DNA of 64,000 nt from Pelagomonas calceolata (Eukaryota; Sar; Pelagophyceae; Pelagomonadales; Pelagomonadaceae). The stretch covers positions 1,488,001 to 1,552,000 of the forward strand of contig CAKKNE010000003.1 of assembly GCA_918797485.1 (NCBI GenBank). The letters run 5' to 3'. The position numbers and the translations under genes were made by a program. Of this stretch, positions 10,690-20,519 are shown in pieces (position 1 is the first letter of the stretch; each line of letters begins with the position of its first letter). Under the pieces are notes generated by a model that did not search any database, was not told where the DNA came from, and saw nothing but the letters and a program-made list of their open reading frames with translations.

Positions 10690-12399
10690 ATGGACCCCGC
10701 CCGCCGCCCCGCCGGCGCGCCGGACGTCAAACCGGAGCCCGCCGCGGCGCCGCCGCAAGCCGGCGACGACGCGGACCCGTCCAGCCAGTTCGCCAAGGAC
10801 GGCTACATCAAGTTCGCCTCGCCGCGCCGGCCCCTCGAGGCCATCGCCGAGGCCGCCGCGTCGCCGCCGCCCAAGCGCGGCGGCCCGCGCACGAAAACCG
10901 AGGGCGACAGCCCGTTCGCCGGCCTCGCCGCGGCCGTCTCGTTCTGCGGCGGCTCGGGCCCGGCGACGCCGGGCGGCGTCGACTGGGCCGGGCTCTTGGC
11001 GCGAGGCACGCCGACGCCGACGCGCGGCGAGCCCAAGCGGCGGACGCCGCCGAAGCACGTCCGGACGCCCGGGAGACAGCGCGACGATTTGAGATTGGAC
11101 TTCTGCCTGTCTCCGCTCGACGCGCGGAGCCCGCCCCACTCGTCGCGACGGGCGCCGTCGTCGGAGGCGACGATGACCGATTTACTGCCCGTGCAACCGC
11201 GGCGCGTCGACGACGAATTGTTATTAGACCACACGGCGGCGCGGACGCTCATGGAGGTGGCGGCGTCGCCGGCGCGCGTCGCGCGGTCGCCCGTCCGGTC
11301 GGGCGACGCGCCGCCCGTGCCGTCGTCCTTCCGCGCGCGCGGCTACCGGCGCCCCTCGCGCGGCGCTGCCAAACAAGTCATGCCGCCGACGCCCGGCGGC
11401 GTTCAACAACTGGGGCCGCCCGTCCAGTCGACGCCCTCGCCGAACATGCAGCCGCAGTCGCGGCGGAAAAGAGGAAGGGAGGGCAAGGCGTTGGCCTCGA
11501 CGTCCTTCAAGCCGTGCAACTGCAAGAAGTCGAAGTGCCTCAAACTGTACTGCGAGTGCTACGCCGCCGGCGTCTTCTGCCGGGACTGCAACTGCCTCGA
11601 CTGCCTCAACAAGACGGACGAGCCGCTGCCCGTGAGCCCGTACCCGGCGTCGGACCCGCGCGGCCGCGTGCGCCACACGGACGTCGAGGCCGCGCCCGAG
11701 GTCATCAGACATTCGGCCCAGAAGCGCAAGCCCCAGTCGAAGCAGCGGCAGGAGAGCGGCTGCTTCTGCAAAAAATCCAGATGCCTCAAGAAGTACTGCG
11801 AGTGCTTCGAACGGGGCGAGCTCTGCGAGGCGTCGTGCCGCTGCGAGAACTGCCAGAACTACCCCGGGAGCGAGGAGCTGGCCGCGGCGCGGGCGTCGCG
11901 CGGCCGCGGCTCGAAATCTAGAAGGGTCTCGACGTCGTCGGCGCAAAAGCCCGCGCGCGTGACCGTCACGCCGGACCAGGCCCTGCCGCCGCTACCGACG
12001 AACGAGCAGGCGTCCAGACTCGCCGCGGCGCGCGCCGTCGTGCGGGCCAAGCGCTCGGCCGCGGAAGCGCTGACCGCGGCCGCGGCGCACGACCCCCTCC
12101 CCAAAAAGAAGAAGGCCAAGACGCCGGCCCAGCGCCAGGCGTCCGAGGCCCAGGCCGCGCTGCGGAGCGCCACCGGCGCCGTCGCCGCGGCGAAGAAGGC
12201 CTTCGCCGCCGACGCGCACGCGGCCTTCGTCCAGCGCCAGGCCGCGCTCGAGGCGGGCCCGGGCGCGCTGGGCCTGGCCCGGCCGGCGGTCCTGCGGGCC
12301 TTCGACGCGCTGCCGTCCGAGGACCTCTACGGGGCGTGCCTCGTGTCGCGGCGGTGGAACGGCCTCGCGCTGGACCGGTACCTCTGGGGCTTCTTCTAG
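10690..12399 (+). CDS. CRC-domain (tesmin/TSO1/LIN54-type) protein with C-terminal F-box-like motif
   Basis: 569 residues, intronless, ATG at 10690 (MDPARRPAG), TAG at 12397-12399. The centre holds two CXC cysteine-rich motifs: FKPCNCKKSKCLKLYCECYA (nt 11508-11568) and GCFCKKSRCLKKYCECFE (nt 11758-11814). Each is followed by further Cys residues (CRDCNCLDCLN; CRCENCQN), with a basic linker between. This is the DNA-binding CRC domain of the LIN54/TSO1 family, which in plants and animals binds CHR-type promoter elements of cell-cycle genes. After an Ala/Lys-rich region, the last 40 residues (VLRAFDALPSEDLYGACLVS, then RRWNGLALDRYLW) look like an F-box. That pairing is unusual. The N-terminal 270 residues are low-complexity with many SP/TP sites, possible kinase targets. 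Confidence 0.85.
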   Translation: MDPARRPAGAPDVKPEPAAAPPQAGDDADPSSQFAKDGYIKFASPRRPLEAIAEAAASPPPKRGGPRTKTEGDSPFAGLAAAVSFCGGSGPATPGGVDWAGLLARGTPTPTRGEPKRRTPPKHVRTPGRQRDDLRLDFCLSPLDARSPPHSSRRAPSSEATMTDLLPVQPRRVDDELLLDHTAARTLMEVAASPARVARSPVRSGDAPPVPSSFRARGYRRPSRGAAKQVMPPTPGGVQQLGPPVQSTPSPNMQPQSRRKRGREGKALASTSFKPCNCKKSKCLKLYCECYAAGVFCRDCNCLDCLNKTDEPLPVSPYPASDPRGRVRHTDVEAAPEVIRHSAQKRKPQSKQRQESGCFCKKSRCLKKYCECFERGELCEASCRCENCQNYPGSEELAAARASRGRGSKSRRVSTSSAQKPARVTVTPDQALPPLPTNEQASRLAAARAVVRAKRSAAEALTAAAAHDPLPKKKKAKTPAQRQASEAQAALRSATGAVAAAKKAFAADAHAAFVQRQAALEAGPGALGLARPAVLRAFDALPSEDLYGACLVSRRWNGLALDRYLWGFF

Positions 12400-12803
12400 G
12401 TCGCTGCTTGCTGCTTGGTTCGGCCTAACGACATAGTCCAGTGTTGGGGCTTAGGCGGTCGACGTGGAAACCCGCGAGCTCTGGAGTGTTGGGGCGGGCG
12501 CGACCATCCCGATGGACCAGAGAGAGAAAACCCGCACTATAAAGCCGAAGACCCGGGAGGTGTCCTGAGACGTCTAGTCTAGGCCGCACGGAGATCCCTG
12601 CGCCGCAATTACCTGGCAAGTATCTCGGGGGGTGCGCGCGCGATGATGGCTCATGCCCAGGTGCAGCGCTGCTAGATTAACGCAGGGTCGACCTACGAGC
12701 TTGTATTGCTGCGGGGTTGGGGCACGCCAGCCCCCATTTCACAGCCACCCGCACGAGGCCGGGGGCAGCGCCACGAGGCAGGCCTCCTGGGATCGGCACA
12801 GTG
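12400..12803. other. Intergenic spacer
   Basis: 404 bp between the CRC gene and the receptor-like kinase. It holds a repeated AGTGTTGGGGC word (12440s and 12480s) and a TATA-like ACTATAAAG near 12537. The palindromic upstream motif seen at other genes is absent. No convincing gene. Confidence 0.5.
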
Positions 12804-15800
12804 ATGCGGTCGCTCCCCCTGTTCGCCGTCCTCGCCGGGCGGGCGGCGGGCGATCGCCCGGCGGCGCTGCGCCGCGCGACGGGCATCGACGCCACGGAGG
12901 GGATCTGGGGCGCCGACCGCCCGGCGGCGCTGCGCCGCGCGACGGGCATCGACGCCACGGAGGCGATCTGGGGCGCACCCTTCCGCGAGCTGGCCGCGCT
13001 GCACGGCAGCGCGCCGCCGGCCGCCGCCCTCGGCGTGTCGGCCAAGTTCTGCCCGGGGCGGGACCACACGGCGCGCTACCACGTCGCCCTCGAGCCGCAG
13101 CCGCCGCGCGACGGGGGCCCGCCCCTCCGTCGCGTGCCGCGGGCCGCGCAGCGCCGCGCGGCCGAGCGCACGGCCGCGGCCCTGGAGGCGCCGCCGCTCG
13201 TCCACGACTGGTTGGAGGCGATCCTGGCGGCGTCGCCGCCGATCTTTGGCTTCGGCGTCGACCGGGACGCGGCCGCGGCCAAGCTCTACGTCCAGGCCCG
13301 GCCCGGGGCGCCCCTGCCGCCGCTGCCCGCGACGCAGGCGATGCCGCCGGTTGTAGCGCAGGGGTCGCGCACGCTCGCGCTCGAGTGGCGCGTCGGCAGC
13401 GACGCGACGGCGCTGCGCCAGTACGCCGTCCAGGCCGGTGCGGCCGGCGCGCCGCGGCCGGACCGCGACCGCCTGCGCGCCGTCGCCGACGCCCGGCTCG
13501 CGGGGGCGCTCGAGGCCGCGAGGGACGCGACCGGCGCCGCGGTCGAGGACGTGGCCGCCTGTGTGGAAATCAAAATTCTACGGCGCGTTCGTGCTGAACC
13601 GCCGCGTCGACCTCCACGCCATCGATGGGACGCCTGCTCGATGGCGTGGCGATGCCGGTTCCTTGCCGCTCGACGGAGCCAGCACGGCCGCGTCATCGCC
13701 GAGACATGACTTAGTGAAGAATTGTCGGGTGCACCCGACGCACTGGTTGATTTCCACACAGGTGGCCGCGACAGGCTTCTTCGCCCACGCGAACGCCTCG
13801 GCGCCGGCGGCGCGCGCGGACCGCGCCCGGGTCGGCATGGACTTCGCGCGGCCGCCGGCCGCGGAGACGCTGGCGCCCGTCCTCGCGGCCGCCGGCGCGA
13901 ACGCGACGGCGGCGGCGCGATGGGCCGCCGCCTGTGTGGAAATCAACCAGTGCGTCGGGTGCACTTCGAGCAGGCGTCGCGTCGATGGCGTGGAGGGCGA
14001 CGAGACGATTCTGCACGAACGCGCCGTAAAATTTTGATTTCCACACAGGCCGCCGCCTCCGCGAGCGTCGGGCACGCGCTGTCGAACGTGCAGGTCGACG
14101 GAAACGGGTGCGTGGCGCTCTACCGCCACCCGGTGTCGCCGCCCGCGGCGGCGGCCGCGCCGCCGGGCGCTTACGCGTGGCCGGCGCCGGTCGCGGCGAT
14201 GCTCGACCAAACGACGGCGACGGTCTGGCGCGCGGCGGCGGCGCCGCTCGACGCGTCGGCCGAGGCGGCGTTCGGCCCGTTCGTCGGGTACGACGGCGCG
14301 CTGACGGCGCGCGCCGCGACCGCGGCCGCGCCCCCGCCCCGCGACGCGGAAGAGCTCCTGGGGCGGTGGGCCGACGTCGAGTCGGCGGTGCTCCGGCTCG
14401 AACACCTCGACTTCGACGCGCGGGGCACCATGTACGAAGCGGCGTTAGCGCCCTTTCCCCTGGCCGACGGACACACGGCGCACGTCTACGCGTCCCGGAG
14501 GGGCGCCTCGGCGCTGCGCAACCACACGGACACGACGGACGTCCTCGTGCTCCAGCTCAGCGGGGCCAAGGAGTGGCGCCACTGCCGCGCGAAGCGCGAA
14601 GCGAAGTGCGCGACGTACGCCGACGCCGCCCTCGACGACCTCGCCTGCGAGACGGTCGTGCTGGAGCCCGGCGACGCGCTGTTCCTGCCGCGCGGCGTCG
14701 TGCACGGCGCCGTCGCGGTCGACGCCGCGGCCGTGCACCTGACCATCGGCCTCGGCGAGCTGACGGAGCGCGGCCGCCGCCGCCTCGTCACGTGCACGCA
14801 GGACGGCGCCGGCACGGCGTGCCCCGGCGGCTATTACAGCGCATCCGGCAGGTACAGCGCCTCGGCCTGCAACGCGGGCTGCGACACGGGCTGCACGACC
14901 GAATGGGGCACGACGACGTGTACCACGGGCTGCAACGCGGACTGCAACACCTGCAACGGGTGCTGGGCGTGCGCGGAGTGCGCCGGCGGTGGGCGGGTGG
15001 GCTGCGGCGGCACCTCCGCGGGCTACTGCGTCTACCCCACACCCAAGCCGACGCAGCGCCCGACTATGCCTCTCCCCACACCCGAGGCCTTCCCCGCGAC
15101 GTGCCCCGCCTGGTACGACGAGTCCGCGTACCAGTACCCGTTCTACTACCAGGACGATCCGGGCGCAGACGACCTGCCGAACGACGTCGGGTCGATCCAG
15201 GACGGCTTCTCTGTCTATAACGGCCGCTTCACGTCGAAGTTCGTGGGGATGGCGGCGCTCGCAGCGACGAATCTGATGGGCGACGTTGAGATCTGCGCCG
15301 TCGTGACGCCGCTGTGCGTCGCGTCGTGCGTGAAACCGACGCTCAACCCCGTCGTTGAGGAGCGGTGGCGCGAGTGGTGCCCGGGAGCCGGCGGCTACGA
15401 CTTGACCGACAATCAAAAGATCGTGGCGTTGGTGAGCGGCGCCTGCGGATTTCCGAACGGCCTCGGAGAGGACGACGGCGGCTCCTCTCCGGCATTCTTC
15501 TCAAACCCGGAGATCTTCTACGGCGGTGGCTTTCGCGACGCGGACGGCAACGACGTGCTGCCGGGCCAGGGGTGGGCCGGGCAAAGTTGCGGATCAGTTC
15601 GTGGAATGGTCACTTACGATGACCTCCCGTGGCACGTGAACGGGTATGGCATCAGCCTCTACAGTATGAGGACGCAGGTGGAAATCGGCTACTGGAACAA
15701 CGAGGCGAGCACCGGCGCGGGAGAAGGATGCGGCGCCGAGTCTTTCACGGGCCACGCGAGCATCGTCTTTGCCCGGGTGCCGCCTCCTCCCCCGCCGACG

Positions 15801-16672
15801 CCGGCCCCTTCGTCCTCGCCGACGGTTGGACCGACGCCCGCGCCGACGACGGCGGCGCCGTCACTGGCGCCTTCACTCAGTCCGACGGCGGCGTTCCTGC
15901 GCGTCGATAGTGTGGGGGGGACCACCAACTTCTGCCAGTCCGGCGCCGATTGCGACGTGGCGTGGACCTCGCGCGGGCCTGACTGCGCGAAGGTCGTGAT
16001 ACGGCTCCACGACGAGGACGGGTCGTGGCTCCAGGACGTGGCATTCGGGGATAACAACGGCGCCGCCCCGGTCGTCCTGCCCGCCCCGGGCGCCGCGGGC
16101 TTCGCCAAGCATTGGATCGCGGTCGCGTGCATCGACGGTAGCAGGGAGTCGGACACGTTTGGGCCCGTCTACGTCTCGACGACCCTCGCGCCCACGCCGA
16201 GTCCGACGCAGTTCGTGCCGTACCCCACGCCCGAGGTCTCGCACGGCGTGGCGGGGACGATCGGCCTCCAGGGCGTCGCCGCCTCCACCGTCGCAAGCCA
16301 CGCGCGCGTCTTCCAGCTCGCGATCGCCGCCTTCCTCGTAATTCCGGCGAGCCGCGTCGTCGTCTCCTCCGACTCCGCGGCGCGGCGGCGGCTCGCGGAC
16401 ACCGTCGTCGTCGAATACGTCGTGCTGTACGACACGAGCGCGGAAGCCAGCTTGGCGGCGGCCAACGCGGCGGTGGCCGTCCTGCAGCCGGGCGCCGCGG
16501 CGGCCCTCGGGGCCGAGGTCCAGACCGCCGCGGCCGCCGTCGGCGCCGCCGGCGCCTTCGCGGCCGCGGCAGTCGTGGACCTCCCGCCGCCGGCAGCTAC
16601 CTTTACGACGTCACGGCCGACCGCGGCTCCAACAACAACGCCCGGTGGCGGCGGCGGCGGTGGTGGTGGTGG

Positions 16673-16703
<31 letters not shown>

Positions 16704-19324
16704 GACGGCGGCGGCGGCGTCGTCATTGCCCTTGTTTTCGTCGTGCTGGCCCTTGCTGGCGTCGCTGCGTACCTATACTGGAAGAAGAAGAAAAGGGGTA
16801 CGGGAGGCACGAAGGTCGCGCCCGCAACGAAGCCATCGTCGTCCACGAAGGCCGCGGTGGCCGTCGGCGCCGCGGCCGGCGCCGGAGGAGCCGCGCTCAC
16901 GGCGTCGCAGACCGACGTCCTCGGACCGCTCTCTGGAATTCTATCGGCGCTTCCCGCGGCTGCGCCGCCGCCGCTCAACATGTGTCTGATGCCGTTGACG
17001 CACGCCTTAGCCGAACTGGGCCTCGCGGTGCGCCAGGTGCGCTTCAACAAGGAGGCCGCGGAGCTGCTGCAGCGGCGCGGAACGGAGATCGCCCAGAAGC
17101 TCCAGGACGTCGTCAAAGCGACGCAGGGCCTGCCGACGGGACAGGTCGAGGCCGTCGCTCGGACGGTGACGGCCATCGGCCAGGCGCTCGACGAGGCGGC
17201 GAAGTTTCTCCAGCAGTTCTCGAAGAAGGGCGCGTTCTCGAAGCTCTGCTCCGGCACGCTCGACGCGCGGCGCTTCGGTCTCCTCGACAAGCGGCTCTGC
17301 GAGCTCAGCACGGAGCTCGGCTCGGCGTTGGACCTCCAGCAGCTCGCGCTGCAGGCGCAGCGATTCGAGAAGATCGAAGGCTTGATCCAACTCCTCGGCC
17401 AGCAGACGGTCAATGCGAACAATCAGGCGGCGGCCCAGCGGGCGGCGATCCTGTGCGGCATCCCGAAGGGCAGCGCCGTCGAGCACGAGGAGCTCTCGGC
17501 GCTCGGCCTGAAGCTGGACCGGATCGCCGAGGACGTGAGCACGGTCATGGACCAGAACACGAAGCAGCAGGAGTCGCTCGACGAGATCAAGGAATTGGTG
17601 GCGACGAAGAACTCGAAGCTGCGAGGCCGCGCGCTGGCGCGCCAGGATAAAGATAGGGCGCTCGAGGAGCTGGAGATCGAGTTGGACTCGGTCGAAGAGA
17701 AGCCCATCGCGAAGGGCTCGCAGGGCGCCGTTCACAAGGCTTCGTACCAAGGCGACGTGGTCGCGCTGAAGAAGATGAGTCTCGTCCTGTGTGGAAATCA
17801 ACCAGTGTGTCGGGTGCACCCGACAATTCTTCACTAAGTCATTTCTCGGCGATGACGCGGCCGTCCTGGCTCGGTCGAGCGGTGAGGAACCGGCATCGCC
17901 ACGCCATCGAGCAGACATCGCGTCGATGGCGTGGAGGACGACGCGATGGTTCAGCACGAACGCGCCGTAAAATTTTGATTTCCATCGGCGCCTGCAGGTC
18001 TCGTCGGCATCACGGCGACGAAGCGGAACAAGATGATGAAGGACTTTGCGACGGAGCTGGCCATCATGGTCAAGCTTCGGAGCCCGCGCATTGTTTCCGT
18101 GTATGGGGTGGTGACCTGTGTGGAAATCAACCAGTGTGTCGGGTGCACCGATAATTCTTCACTAAGTCATTTCTCAGTCATGACGCGGCCGTGCTGGCCC
18201 CGTCGAGCGATGAGGAACCGGCATCGCCACGCCATCGAGCAGGCGGCGCGCGATGGCGTGGAGGACGACGCGAAGATTCAGCACGAACGTGCCGTAAAAT
18301 TTTGATTTCCACACAGGTGGTGACGACGGACTCGAGTTGGCTGGGCTTGGTCGTCGAGTACTGCGGCGGCGGTGACCTGCGCGAGGCGCTCGACGCCGAC
18401 GACGCGGCAAGTATTGACGAAGCGCAGCGGAGGCGCTGGCTATCGGACATCTCGCTGGGCATGGCATACCTCTACTCCAAGGGCGTGGAGCATCGCGACC
18501 TCAAGACGTTAAACATCCTCCTCGACGGCGACCGGCGCTGCAAGGTAACGGACTTCGGTTTGAGCAAGTCCGAGTCGCTGGCCACGGCGGCGACGCAGGC
18601 GACGGCCGGGGGCGACGCCAAGGGCACGCCTGCGTACATGGCGCCCGAGCTCCTCCAGCACAACATCTTCACAGAAAAGGGCGACGTGTACGCCTACGGC
18701 ATGATCGTCTTCGAGGTACTGACCGGAGATATGCCATGGCGCGGCCTCAATCAGATGCAAATCATGATGCAGGTGTGCATTCAGAAGGACCGCCCGAAGA
18801 TTGATGGCGATGCGCCCGCGGACCTGGTAGCGCTCATGGAACGCTGCTGGGCGCCCGAGCCCGACGCTCGACCCTGCTTCGCCGACATCAAGGCCGCGCT
18901 GCGGGGCGGCCCCGATACTCCTGCGCGACGACGGCCGGTCGAGGAACAGCCCGCGGCGGCGGCCGTGGACGAGGAGACGCGGCAATTGCAAGAAGCTATG
19001 GCGCTCTCCGAGCAGTCTCTCGAGCAGGAGCGGCGTCGCGCGCAAGAGCAGCAGGAGCAGGAGCGGCGTCGCGCGCAAGAGCAGCAGGAGCAGGAGCGGC
19101 GTCGCGCGCAAGAGCAGCAGGCGTCGCAGGCGGCGGCGGCAGCACCCCAACAGCCACAAACCCAGCCGGCGGAGACGCAACCGCAGCGGACGGTGATGAT
19201 CCAGGTTCCGCCCGGCTGCGGCCCGGGCATGCCACTGCAAATCAGAACGCCGACCGGCCAGATCGTACAGATCGTCGTCCCCGCCGGGGCAGGACCTGGG
19301 AGCCAGTTCCAGGTCGGCTACTGA
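12804..19324 (+). CDS. Receptor-like TKL protein kinase with cupin/JmjC-like extracellular domain, five exons
   Basis: ATG at 12804 opens a signal peptide (MRSLPLFAVLAGRAAG). Exons: 12804-13550, 13762-13923, 14049-17778, 17998-18107, 18317-19324, joining in frame to about 1918 residues. In order: an N-terminal region shared with the gene at 1-6929; a Cupin_4/JmjC-like fold with HTD at residues 462-464 and a second His at 522 (PRGVVHGA); a Cys-rich patch; PT-rich linkers; an Ig-like segment; a poly-Gly tract (16645-16719); one TM helix (about 1193-1214) followed by KKKKRG; a helical bundle recalling MLKL/HeLo domains; and a kinase domain (about 1517-1800) with ALKK, HRDLKTLN and DFG. The tail has three QEQERRRAQEQ repeats and a 45-residue domain (VPPGCGPGMP...VPAGAGPGSQFQV) also found at 42176-43840. 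All four introns are introners. I infer a plasma-membrane receptor kinase; the ligand is unknown. Confidence 0.85.
12852..12977 (+). repeat. 63-bp tandem duplication at the mature N-terminus
   Basis: Two head-to-tail 63-bp units (12852-12914 and 12915-12977) differ at about three positions and encode DRPAALRRATGIDATE-IWGA twice. The paralogue at 1-6929 has the block once, so this is a recent in-frame duplication here. Confidence 0.9.
13559..13761 (-). mobile_element. Introner 1 (intron 1 of the receptor-like kinase)
   Basis: 203 bp, with CTGTGTGGAAATCAA at the left and its inverse at the right. Perfect 8-bp target duplication GTGGCCGC at 13551-13558 and 13762-13769. The intron is 13551-13761: the left target copy gives the GT donor, the element end gives CACAG. 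Splicing restores GAC|GTGGCCGCG (DVAATGFF). The paralogue at 1-6929 has the uninterrupted site at 747-754. The core is in reverse orientation relative to the gene. Confidence 0.95.
13932..14048 (+). mobile_element. Introner 2, internally deleted (intron 2 of the receptor-like kinase)
   Basis: 117 bp with intact 15-bp ends and an internal deletion of about 85 bp that removes the left part of the core. 8-bp target duplication GCCGCCGC at 13924-13931 and 14049-14056. The duplication starts with GC, so the intron 13924-14048 is GC-AG. Clean removal gives ARWAAASASVGH, the same length as [12 protein letters not shown] in the paralogue at 1-6929, which supports exactly these boundaries. Confidence 0.93.
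17787..17997 (+). mobile_element. Introner 3 (intron 3 of the receptor-like kinase)
   Basis: 211 bp with a normal left end. The right end reads TTGATTTCCA and then TCGGCGCCTGCAG instead of CACAG, so the terminal repeat is damaged, yet an AG still abuts the target. Target duplication GTCTCGTC at 17779-17786 and 17998-18005. The GT-AG intron 17779-17997 interrupts the N-lobe of the kinase after ALKKM. The core hairpin (CCACGCCATCGA/TCGATGGCGTGG) is intact. Confidence 0.93.
18116..18316 (+). mobile_element. Introner 4 (intron 4 of the receptor-like kinase)
   Basis: 201 bp with intact ends. Target duplication GTGGTGAC at 18108-18115 and 18317-18324. The GT-AG intron 18108-18316 joins VYG to VVTTDSSW in the kinase N-lobe. 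It lies only 110 bp of exon away from introner 3, in the same orientation. Confidence 0.95.
19022..19117 (+). repeat. 33-bp tandem repeat coding for a QEQERRRAQEQ coiled coil
   Basis: Two full 33-bp units (19052-19084, 19085-19117) follow a 30-bp first unit (19022-19051). They encode a charged Gln/Glu/Arg helix after the kinase domain. Confidence 0.9.
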
Positions 19325-19496
19325 GGCTTTTCTTTCGCCCCGCTTTTGCTTTCTACCCCCAACGCCCGGTGCGTAAAATCCCATTTCAAGTTTTGCTGTG
19401 CTTAGAGCTCGGCCGCCTAGCCACCACAACATGGTCCGTCCGGGCGGCGCGAGCATGCCAATCAATTCTCTAGTACAGGGGGGGCGGGGGACGGAC

Positions 19497-20178
19497 CTAC
19501 GTCTCCTTCATCTCGCAGAAGATCATCGGGTCCTTGCGCGCGAGCTGCTGGACGTAGTGCTCCGCGAGCTCCTGGGACGTCGTGCAGACGTTCGCCTGGC
19601 CGCCCTTCTGGGCCTCGAGGAAGATCTCCTCGGCCTGCTTGATCTGGACGTCCTCGACGACGTCCAATAGGGCCTTGCAGATGTGCTCCTGCGTGTAGTC
19701 CTCGTCGCCTGTGTGGAAATCAAAATGTTACGGCGCGTTCGTGCTGAATCGTCGCGTCGACCTCCACGCCATCGACGCGATGCCTGCTCGATGGCGTGGC
19801 GATGCCGGTTCCTCGCCGCTCGACCGAGCCAGGACGGCCGCGTCATCGCCGAGAAATGACTTAATGAAGAATTGTCGGGTGCACCCGACGCACTGGTTGA
19901 TTTCCACACAGCTCGTCGCCCAGCAAGATGACGTTGAACATCTTCGGATCTTCGAGGTCCTCGACGTTCTTTCTTTCGAATTCGCGCTCGCGCTCGCCGT
20001 CGTCCGTGCCGCCGCCGCCGGGGTTCGCCGTCGTCTTGAGCGAGACCTTTTGCTTGAGCTCGACCTTGCCGGGCGCGACGCAGGTGATGGTGCGGCGCGG
20101 CGTCACGGGCCGCACGGGCCGCACGCTGAGGGCCGTCGCGCCGACTAGTGCGAGGACTGCTGCCGCCCAGCGCGCCAT
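19497..20178 (-). CDS. clpS: ClpS-like N-recognin / Clp protease adaptor, plastid type, two exons
   Basis: ATG at 20176-20178; exon 1 20178-19920, exon 2 19708-19497 (TAG at 19497-19499), 156 residues. The N-terminus (MARWAAAVLALVGATALSVRP) looks like the signal part of a bipartite plastid presequence. The ClpS fold starts at KMFNVILLGDEDYTQEHICK, the counterpart of YKVILLNDDFTPMEFV, and continues through IKQAEEIFLEAQKGGQANV to ELAEHYVQQL and a C-terminal CEMKE strand, the usual ClpS order. ClpS delivers N-degron substrates to the ClpC/ClpP protease. The two exons join exactly in the first conserved loop (LLG|DED) when introner 5 and one target copy are removed as a GC-AG intron. Confidence 0.88.
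19709..19911 (-). mobile_element. Introner 5 (intron of the ClpS-like gene)
   Basis: 203 bp with intact 15-bp ends. Target duplication CTCGTCGC at 19701-19708 and 19912-19919; read on the gene strand it is GCGACGAG. The donor is therefore GC and the intron is 19709-19919 (GC-AG). The core is in forward orientation relative to the gene. Confidence 0.94.
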
Positions 20179-20346
20179 GTTAACGCACTGGGTAGCAGTG
20201 GAGCAGCCGGAGAGGCGGTCCGCGGTGTGACGCGCGGTTCGTCCTATCGCGCGACGCCGGAGCTGGAAAGGGCTCCTTCCCACGTGTGTTAACGAGGTTG
20301 CAGCGAGCGCGTACGTAGGACGGCGCTCATCAAGCCACTGCTACTT

Positions 20347-20366
20347 GCTAGTGTCTCACAGCTAGC
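20347..20366. promoter_or_regulatory. Palindromic upstream motif, copy 3 (short)
   Basis: GCTAGTGTCTCACAGCTAGC, lacking the CCGC spacer of the other copies, 169 nt upstream of the ClpS start. The rest of the 341-bp spacer 20179-20519 shows nothing I recognise. Confidence 0.5.
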
Positions 20367-20519
20367 CTTTTCACGTGATATAGAAATCAGCCAGCGGTGC
20401 TGAGAAGGAGGAGCTACCAGGAACGGAATTCTATAAAGATCCTAGGGCGCCCGCCGCCGCCACCGCGCCCGCACAAGCCCCACCCTCGGCGCCGCCGCGC
20501 GCCCCAAACCACAAGCTTT

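Noticed and set aside
17787-17837. Predicted C-terminus ending in ...CGNQPVCRVHPTILH of the open frame in the kinase gene
   Set aside because: These residues are introner sequence read through; the same string appears at several other genes and disappears on splicing.
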